A DNA stretch of 39,392 nucleotides. Origin: Microcaldota archaeon (GTDB lineage Archaea > Micrarchaeota > Micrarchaeia > Norongarragalinales > UBA8480). The notes beneath the pieces are model-generated. The model had not been told where the DNA came from. It worked only from the letters and a program-made list of their open reading frames with translations, and searched no databases. Both the position numbers and the translations under genes were made by a program. The stretch's first letter is position 1, and every line of letters starts with the position of its first letter. Of this stretch, positions 30,701 to 36,643 are shown one piece after another. The stretch spans positions 1-39,392 of the forward strand of contig JACCLL010000085.1 of the NCBI GenBank assembly GCA_013425325.1. The letters run 5' to 3'.

Positions 30701-33700
30701 GAACGCGTTCGCAGAAGCGTTGGTTTCGGCTTGCTTGCAGTACTTGGTTCCACTGCACTGCAAGGCAGTCTGCACGTCGTTCGAAGTGGCTGCGCCGCCA
30801 ACGCTTATTTTCTCTTTATCGTTGCCTACGCTTCCGACTACGTCGTAGTTAAGCAACTCGCTGTCTGTGATGGACGAAGGAATAGTAACGGAAGTGACGG
30901 GGGTTGTTAGTGTTAGCGTGAGTGGAACCGGCAGGGGCTGGTCTCCTATTTGCGTTACGTTTACAGTCAAGTCGCTTGCGGAAACCGAGGCGAAGCTTAG
31001 CTTGACTCTGTCTTCGCCGCTTCCCGGAAGATTCTGTTCAGTCTCGATTTGGCCGGTATTTTCGTTCACTCCCTTCATGCTGAAGACGACGGCTTTGTTG
31101 GGAATGTTGTTTATCAAGAAATATGGCTCCACCTGTTCCGTGTTGGGCTTGGCGCGAGTGACTATGTCTCCGCCCGCAGGCACTGCAAGCAAGTAGTAAG
31201 GCGCCGCGGGGTCGTCGGCCGGGTTGGTTCCTTCGACTTTAAGCGTCATGTAGTAATAGGATCCGACGCCGGTCGAGATCTTGAACCTGGCGCGTTTAAC
31301 TACTGGCTCTACGCCGAGCCGGCCGTCTTTGTAGACGTATTTGATGCATGCGTCGCGGTCGTTTTCGTTGAACAAAACCGCGAAGCTGCGCGTAAGTGGA
31401 ACTGCGGCCATGCCGGTAACTGCTTGGAATCCTCTGCCGAGAGCTTCTCCCAGGGAAGTGCCGGCGCCCATTAGTCCTTCCTTGTCCAAGTCTTTCAAGC
31501 GGTAGCAGCTTGCCAGCTGGGGGTCGACTTGTCCCTCGCCGGTGTCGGCAGTTGACATTGACACGTCCAAGTAAGGCAAGACGTTCATGTCAACGTTGTC
31601 GAACGCAATCGGAAAGCCGCCGTAGCGCATCATTGGAGTAATTTTTACTGTACAGTCGACTCCGCTAGAAGTAAACGTGCACATGCCAGGAATTTCCTTG
31701 GCCTGCGGCCAGCTCATTAACTGCTGGTTGCCGTAACACGAAGTGGGCTGCTGTAAGTAACCTCCTTGGCTGTAAGGACTTCCGCCATAGGACGAGCCAT
31801 AACCTCCGGTGCTGCCATACGCACCGACTTGGCCGTAGCCGCCTTGGGTTTGCCACATGCCGTTCGCGTAAGTGGAGCCTTGCGGCGCGCCGGTCCAACT
31901 CTGCGGAGCACAAGTTGGCATGCCGTTGTTGACGGCGCCGGTAGTCGACATGGCCGGGTTGGGGTACATCATGCGCGCTTGCTCGACGGGAATGCGTGAA
32001 AATCCGCCCAAGACGTTAACGTGGTAGGGAATGCTTGCAGCTACTTCCCACGCGCTTGCACCGAAGTTTACTATGTCGCCGAGCGGCGTTCCTTTCATCA
32101 CGTTTTCGCGGAACAAGCACGCGGCCATGAATCCCGAGTAGTAGCTCCAGCTGTGGTGCGGGCACCTGCTCTTTATTTTCAAGCGCGCTTCGTTGCCGTT
32201 TTCAAGCTTGCACTTGAACAGACCCGCTTTAGTGAAAAGGCCTACTACTATTGCGCCGGGGCCGAATTGCGCTTCGGTTGCGCCGAACACGACGTCACCC
32301 ACGCGGTTCTTGCATACGAAAGAATGGTTTACTGAGTCCTGGTTCCAGAACGACACGCTTACGTTAATTATTTCCGCGTTCGTGTCTTCGTTGATGTCGG
32401 TTGCGTTGACTTTCACGCGGGCGGGGTTGCTTCCGCCGTTGGGGTCGTACCAAATGCTTCCCTGCGCGCGGAAATAGAATTCAGTGCTGACGTTCGTCGG
32501 CAGGCCGATTATTCCCGCGTATTCGGTGCACAAGTTCGAGACTTCGTACTCGTAGTAGTAATTCGCTCCGGTCCGCGCGTCGCGCGACGAGAACGACACT
32601 GAACAGTCTCCGGGCGAAATCGGCGTGAGCTTCAAGCGCTTGCTTTTTCCGGCACGCAGGTTCTTGATTGCGTAAACGGCTTCGCCTTCCTCGCCGCCGC
32701 GGATTTTCGTCACTCCTATTCCGGAAATGTTTACGCAAGGCGTGTTCAAGTCGCCCGGCCCGACGCTGGCGATTACGTCAAGCGAAGAATCGAGAATGTT
32801 GTCTATAGTGACTTGCCCGCCGTTGCAGTCGAGCTCCGTTCCTTCTTCCGGCGAAAATCCGAGGAAGTCGCTGGTAGTGGAAGTGAGTTCCTCGGTTGTC
32901 TCGGCGTAGCCCTCCTTCCTTATTTTTATAATGAATATTCCAGGTGCCTTGGTTCGAATCTTGGGAATCTTGTAATAACCGTCGAGGCCGTTGTCTTCGG
33001 ACGCGTCGCCGACCGTTGCCGCAGGCGGTTCGCCGGCGAACGGCGCTCCGTCTGCTTCGTCGTCTGTTTCCTCTAAGGATATTCTGGCGTCTTCAATCGG
33101 CTGCTGTTCTCCCGAAAGAATGCGCAGCCTCACGTCTTTTTTCTTGCCTACCTCGAACGTCGTCGGTGAAAGCTCTGCTAGGACCAGCCTTCCTTTTCCT
33201 TCCACCATTACGAACGGGTTGCTTGTTGAAAGAATTGGTCCGCGGGCGTCGCCGAACTCAACTTGCAGGCGGGCGAGTTGAGTTGGAGAAATTCCTTCTG
33301 CTTGAAGGGTTCCCGCAAAGTCGGGGCCTGCGCTTCCCAAGACGATTCTGGAGTCGAAGTCCGAGTTCTTTACCGCGTTTCCGTCGCCCTCGTAGTTGCT
33401 CAAGCGCAGCACTTTGTCGGGACTGGAAATGCGTACGTAGGCCTCTGCGGCTTCGATTGGAGTGAAGGCGCGTACTTCGTAATTAACGTAAAACGATTCG
33501 CCCAGGCTTACCTTGAACGGAGAGGGATACTTCGTTTCTGGGTTGTTTGTGCTGCTGAACGAAACGACGAGGCAGGCGCTGCCTTCCGGGTTGCAGTAGT
33601 ACTTTCCGTCGGTAATCGCGTATGACTTGGAGTTTGACTTGGCGTACAAAAAGTCTTTTCCGCCGCCGGTTTGCGCAGTGCCCAGTATGTCGTCGCGGGG

Positions 33701-36097
33701 CGCGCGGTCGAACACCAGCCCGGTCTGCGACCAAGCGCGGTAATACAGTTTAACTTGGTCTTCCTGCGAGCGGGCGGTTGGTTTTATGAACACTCTTGCC
33801 GACAATTCCACGGTTCCGGAAAGCCCTTGGTACTCGACGTAAGCCCACTTGAATGGCTTTCCTGCTTCGGGCGAGTTTAGCAAGTCGGTCGAGGCGTCGC
33901 TGGATTCCTTGTATGAAACTCCTTTTGCTAGAGTCGGCTGGCCCAGTTCCTGCGGCGTGTAGTCAACGGCGGTGAAGTAAACGTTTTCTTCCGCAACGTT
34001 TTGCTTGTCGCCGACGCGCACGAAAACCCCTTGCTTCTCGTTCGTGCTCGGGAAGTTTGCGACAAGCCTGGCGGTATAGTAGCCTCCTTTGGAAAGCATT
34101 TCGTTCGCGGTCACGTCGTTGCCCTGCTCGTCGGTAACTTGAGCCAGGAAAATGGAGGTCTGGTTTGCGAGAGCAGAGGGAACCAGGTAAAAGCTTTTCT
34201 TCAAAGTCGATTCGGCGGTCGCCGCAAAGGAATCGCTTGAAAACGCGGCGTACCCGGAGGCAGTGACTCTAGCGACGTACTCGCGGTTTGCGACTACGGA
34301 GTCGATGCTGCAAGCGCCTTGGCTCGTAATGCAAGAGCCGCTTGGTTCGCGCACGTAATCAATTTCAACAATGGCGCCGTCAATCGGCTTGAGGGTCGCG
34401 ACGTCGTAGACCGAGAACTCGGTTTTTCCGGTTGCGTAAGAAAGCGTTAAGGAAACTATGCGTTCTTCGTCCGCCGCGGAGAGCGTGAAGACGTCGCTCG
34501 TTCCGTACTGGTTGTGGTACCTTGCCTTAGCGTGCAAGTTCACGCCAACAGGCATTTCGTTGAACCCAGCAAGGCCGGAGAAGTCGGTTTCAATCGTCGG
34601 CGCTCCGAAAAAGCGTCCGTCGCCGTCCACCAGCGACACCTTGGCGCCGCTTACTGTGAGTCCGTCGGGGTCGGTGACTTCGACGTCGAAAGCGGCGTTG
34701 TTGCCTGCGAGCAACGGATGCAAAACCATTGCAGACGAAGACGAAGTAATCAACAGATTCGCCGGAAGGAATCCCGACGCAGAAGCAGTTGCATAGAAAG
34801 AACCGAGTTCGAATGAAGACGAGATTACGAAGGATGCGTTGCCTTCCTCGTCGGCGGCCTGGCTGCCTATCAACGAGTTGGTTGAATCCGAGTAGAGCGT
34901 CACTGAAGCGTATTGAACCGGGTTTCCCTCGTCGTCTTTCACTACGACGCTGACGTCGCGGCTGGTTTCAACAGTCCTGGCTTCCAAGACGACGTTGAAC
35001 TCCAAGTCGCCGTCGGAAGTTGCAGTCTGCGCGTCGGTCGTCTGCGGAACAAATGCTTCAGCGTCTTCCGGCTGCACTACGGCGTACACTGAAGTTCCTG
35101 AGTCAACCGCGTCCTCGAAGTAGAACACGCCCGTGCTCTGCTTGTCCGAGTCAAGGGGCTCTCCCGTCTCGTCGTCGTACAACGTGACAGTCGAGGAAAC
35201 GCCGTTGTCGTTCTGGTCTTTTACGAAAATCCTCACCGAAACAGGGAACGGAGTTGAGTAATCGTTGTAGTCGCCGTAAGTCGACCCGCCAGTCGAATCG
35301 CCGGAAGTGTCGAATGAAGTTGCGGACGCTTGCACTAACGCCACTTCAACTGTTGCAGTGCGGGCTTGCGCGGCCTTGGAGCCGTCGACGTATCCCTCGG
35401 CGGTTACTGTAAGCATTAGAATCTGGTCTAAAGTCGACAACCCCAGCACGGCCTGGCCTGTTGAGTCAGTATACTTGGAGCCGCGGTCTCCTCCCCTGCT
35501 TGGACTCGAGTAACTAACCAACGCCCCCGAAATAGGCGTGCCTGAAGTGTCGACTACCTTAACCAGGAAATTGTATGCCGCTCTAGCGGGAGGAGTCGGA
35601 GTCGCGCCGGCGCCCCTCGTCTGAAGCGAAGCAGTAAGCGAAGTTGGTTCAAGCGAAAGAGACACGTCCTCCTCGTAAGTATCGTAACCCGACTTCAAAA
35701 CCCTGACTCGGTAAGCCCCTGCAACTGGAACGTTTTCGAAAGTCGCGACGCCGTCAACGCTTTTCGTGCGCTGGAACTCGTTCGAGTTCCTCAAAAGAAT
35801 TACGTCAGCGCCGTCTATCGGCGTTGTTCCGCTCATCACCTGGACTTCAAGCGTGGTTGTCGCGCCGCCGATTCCAAAAGCGGGAAGAACGACGAACGCA
35901 ACCGCGCCGACTATTGCAAGGCAGAGCAGCACGAAGAACGGGAAAGAGGGCAGGCCATTGCTTTCAATTGGGTCGACGAAATACTTTACAACCGGCAAGC
36001 CGACTTTGTCGTTCAGGAAATCGATTAAAGCATAATACTTGTCTTCAACCGCGTAATAGATTTTCTTCAAGAAATTAGGTTCCTTATCACTGGCCAT
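27743..36097 (-). CDS. Giant membrane-anchored surface protein 2 (paralogue of protein 1)
   Basis: The 2784-residue protein starts at ATG 36097. Residues 1-50 are a cytosolic amphipathic helix, and a transmembrane segment spans about 52-75, preceded by 'NGLPSFPFFV'. Six tandem carboxypeptidase-regulatory-like beta domains (about 82-640) follow, for example 'VKVVDTSGTPISGALVSY' and 'VVVKDDEGNPVQYASVTLY'. A region with 'PFKWAYVEYQG' corresponds to 'GYKWARFRFGS' in protein 1. A later beta domain is near 1000. Further on are a Gly/Tyr/Gln-rich low-complexity stretch (about 1400-1450), Cys-containing domains and an acidic run ('DEEEEEIEEGEDEN', about 1862-1876). Domain order matches protein 1, so they arose by duplication but have diverged widely. 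Many NxS/T sequons suggest glycosylation. No catalytic motif is visible. A structural or adhesive surface role is inferred. Confidence 0.88.
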   Translation of the reverse strand: MASDKEPNFLKKIYYAVEDKYYALIDFLNDKVGLPVVKYFVDPIESNGLPSFPFFVLLCLAIVGAVAFVVLPAFGIGGATTTLEVQVMSGTTPIDGADVILLRNSNEFQRTKSVDGVATFENVPVAGAYRVRVLKSGYDTYEEDVSLSLEPTSLTASLQTRGAGATPTPPARAAYNFLVKVVDTSGTPISGALVSYSSPSRGGDRGSKYTDSTGQAVLGLSTLDQILMLTVTAEGYVDGSKAAQARTATVEVALVQASATSFDTSGDSTGGSTYGDYNDYSTPFPVSVRIFVKDQNDNGVSSTVTLYDDETGEPLDSDKQSTGVFYFEDAVDSGTSVYAVVQPEDAEAFVPQTTDAQTATSDGDLEFNVVLEARTVETSRDVSVVVKDDEGNPVQYASVTLYSDSTNSLIGSQAADEEGNASFVISSSFELGSFYATASASGFLPANLLITSSSSAMVLHPLLAGNNAAFDVEVTDPDGLTVSGAKVSLVDGDGRFFGAPTIETDFSGLAGFNEMPVGVNLHAKARYHNQYGTSDVFTLSAADEERIVSLTLSYATGKTEFSVYDVATLKPIDGAIVEIDYVREPSGSCITSQGACSIDSVVANREYVARVTASGYAAFSSDSFAATAESTLKKSFYLVPSALANQTSIFLAQVTDEQGNDVTANEMLSKGGYYTARLVANFPSTNEKQGVFVRVGDKQNVAEENVYFTAVDYTPQELGQPTLAKGVSYKESSDASTDLLNSPEAGKPFKWAYVEYQGLSGTVELSARVFIKPTARSQEDQVKLYYRAWSQTGLVFDRAPRDDILGTAQTGGGKDFLYAKSNSKSYAITDGKYYCNPEGSACLVVSFSSTNNPETKYPSPFKVSLGESFYVNYEVRAFTPIEAAEAYVRISSPDKVLRLSNYEGDGNAVKNSDFDSRIVLGSAGPDFAGTLQAEGISPTQLARLQVEFGDARGPILSTSNPFVMVEGKGRLVLAELSPTTFEVGKKKDVRLRILSGEQQPIEDARISLEETDDEADGAPFAGEPPAATVGDASEDNGLDGYYKIPKIRTKAPGIFIIKIRKEGYAETTEELTSTTSDFLGFSPEEGTELDCNGGQVTIDNILDSSLDVIASVGPGDLNTPCVNISGIGVTKIRGGEEGEAVYAIKNLRAGKSKRLKLTPISPGDCSVSFSSRDARTGANYYYEYEVSNLCTEYAGIIGLPTNVSTEFYFRAQGSIWYDPNGGSNPARVKVNATDINEDTNAEIINVSVSFWNQDSVNHSFVCKNRVGDVVFGATEAQFGPGAIVVGLFTKAGLFKCKLENGNEARLKIKSRCPHHSWSYYSGFMAACLFRENVMKGTPLGDIVNFGASAWEVAASIPYHVNVLGGFSRIPVEQARMMYPNPAMSTTGAVNNGMPTCAPQSWTGAPQGSTYANGMWQTQGGYGQVGAYGSTGGYGSSYGGSPYSQGGYLQQPTSCYGNQQLMSWPQAKEIPGMCTFTSSGVDCTVKITPMMRYGGFPIAFDNVDMNVLPYLDVSMSTADTGEGQVDPQLASCYRLKDLDKEGLMGAGTSLGEALGRGFQAVTGMAAVPLTRSFAVLFNENDRDACIKYVYKDGRLGVEPVVKRARFKISTGVGSYYYMTLKVEGTNPADDPAAPYYLLAVPAGGDIVTRAKPNTEQVEPYFLINNIPNKAVVFSMKGVNENTGQIETEQNLPGSGEDRVKLSFASVSASDLTVNVTQIGDQPLPVPLTLTLTTPVTSVTIPSSITDSELLNYDVVGSVGNDKEKISVGGAATSNDVQTALQCSGTKYCKQAETNASANAFQEAVRLGVVKSYSQVPYVYKRSFTDLQDAGFENCLNQLATEMIADRASEAVCKTFMKACSDNNYDEEEEEIEEGEDENVNFGSITSSAGTAIENVFCQGTQMGQNLQSMESIFGDERARNLLRQAFGRALGQGQLVTPPASPLIDQQGELPDFFLVLKKADTLGGGEEGNGPRLLQLRAKDLQGILDQIAAGNTDANGQNWVSVYHEPGAFTLTNKPKWFQQLGSLPYRWIKTVIGNAATGISDWLATPEIENRFPYLAYKSLTNQQSGAPSGYYQVQVSDAPTLPTLNKYKLKALTEPVKGTPAEINYDQLDIVGFLQGTQTGQAPATVSHARSELPLSLSPAETEVGVSAIFNNPSGQPCVGDVQMAWIELSDGTSVYASEVGNTFEAGQAVFSFTIDSLLFSVLLSDNEHVTIGFAGIDCSGTNYKKSFNNIPLDSNIILPATQLTASDLSSPSTGTQTPPAGTGTQTTGAPAASATSTTVSAPMSANAELKPGKEILVVSCEDTGGNIETAKCGYNDDSIPPAWLDVRQNNDCPASGEVSGKKCINATDGVVIIRMLPEGDFGRPELRVFVKHPWAYPAGVAQDDSALNFTKAVLQYFADESYDLSYFRGTNLPCKTIILSQSQEPFELVARCPGAEITPAGASLTHLRIVEPRPPTQPSAPTTSAVTSIHVPAFTAFDYDLACPLSSFATCGLTVEFQPNIIFAWGNQPSFTRAYPAFAFVKANRKIQIDVIKKTSGQSDRTQTCTYSGIALLGHSDVPANRDAGCTGIDLKSNSFGDTLLLAIGLKQLNSDDNGQTIVRVSVIGMQANLLEYTIPQVPAVEAGGGLAQPSSSQPAISAQPSFTYTSGWSRAIGSHSQSGDGDVSIDGAEFQSQGNTVTARFKATPGNVYVLAAVNTSGSSGWVWKKVASGDATGEQTATLTGVSSSWANFIIELFVCEEGWVISQNAHNLQLRAIHTRSGRTEAVQQHCAWVYAPLSSI

Positions 36098-36183
36098 ACA
36101 GTCGACCCCGCCCCTGGTTTTTACGAGTAAAAATTGCCTCGCTGCCTATAAAAAGAGTTCGTTTAAACCAATACGGAGATTGC
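36098..36183. promoter_or_regulatory. Divergent promoter region between giant gene 2 and the YdjM-like gene
   Basis: CTATAAAAAGAG at about 36146-36157 (plus) lies about 34 bases before GTG 36184, with GGAG at 36175-36178 as ribosome site. The same AT-rich block read on the minus strand (CTTTTTATAG), or AATTTTTACTCG nearer the gene, could serve giant gene 2. An additional GTTTAAAC palindrome sits at 36161-36168. Confidence 0.45.
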
Positions 36184-36639
36184 GTGAATTCAACAGCACA
36201 CTTGATTGCAGGCTTTGCCGTCGCAATAGCCATCTCATTACTCTTGGCTCCCGTCGGGTGGGGCGCGCCGCTTTCAGTAGACCTTGTGGTGGTAGCGGGG
36301 TTGGGCGCGTTGCTCCCCGATCTTGATCATCGTCAAACGAAAATCTTCCGCTTTACGCTGGCGTTGTTGTTCGTCGCTGGCGTAATGCTCGCGTGGCCCA
36401 TCGCACCCTCGCTAACGCATTCTACCGACTTATTCCTCAACGCAGGGATTGCAGTCGCCGTCGGAGCGGTTGCTGCAGTTGCTTTCTTTGTGTTAAAGCC
36501 GCGGCACAGGGGGCCGACTCACTCGCTTGCCGCGGCAATCGCATTCGCCGCGATTGTCTTGGCGCTTACGCTGAACTGGGGATTGGGAATAGCCGCTTTC
36601 GTGGCGTACGCCAGCCACTTGGCGTTGGACCGGCTCTAG
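36184..36639 (+). CDS. YdjM-type (LexA-binding/DUF457) membrane-bound metal-dependent hydrolase
   Basis: The 151-residue protein has several hydrophobic helices and the family's scattered metal-type residues. His6 lies in 'TAHLIAG', Asp46/Asp48/His49 in 'LLPDLDHR', His108 and His113 in 'PRHRGPTHSLAAA', and His145/Asp149 in 'YASHLALDRL'. Members are annotated as putative membrane-bound metal-dependent hydrolases; the substrate is unknown. The start is GTG 36184 with GGAG 5 bases upstream. The chain stops two residues after Asp149, where the family usually continues through another short segment, so this copy is slightly short at the C-terminus. It stands alone between giant surface genes on the other strand, with its stop 4 bases from that of the right-hand gene. 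Confidence 0.87.
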   Translation: MNSTAHLIAGFAVAIAISLLLAPVGWGAPLSVDLVVVAGLGALLPDLDHRQTKIFRFTLALLFVAGVMLAWPIAPSLTHSTDLFLNAGIAVAVGAVAAVAFFVLKPRHRGPTHSLAAAIAFAAIVLALTLNWGLGIAAFVAYASHLALDRL

Positions 36640-36643
36640 CGGT

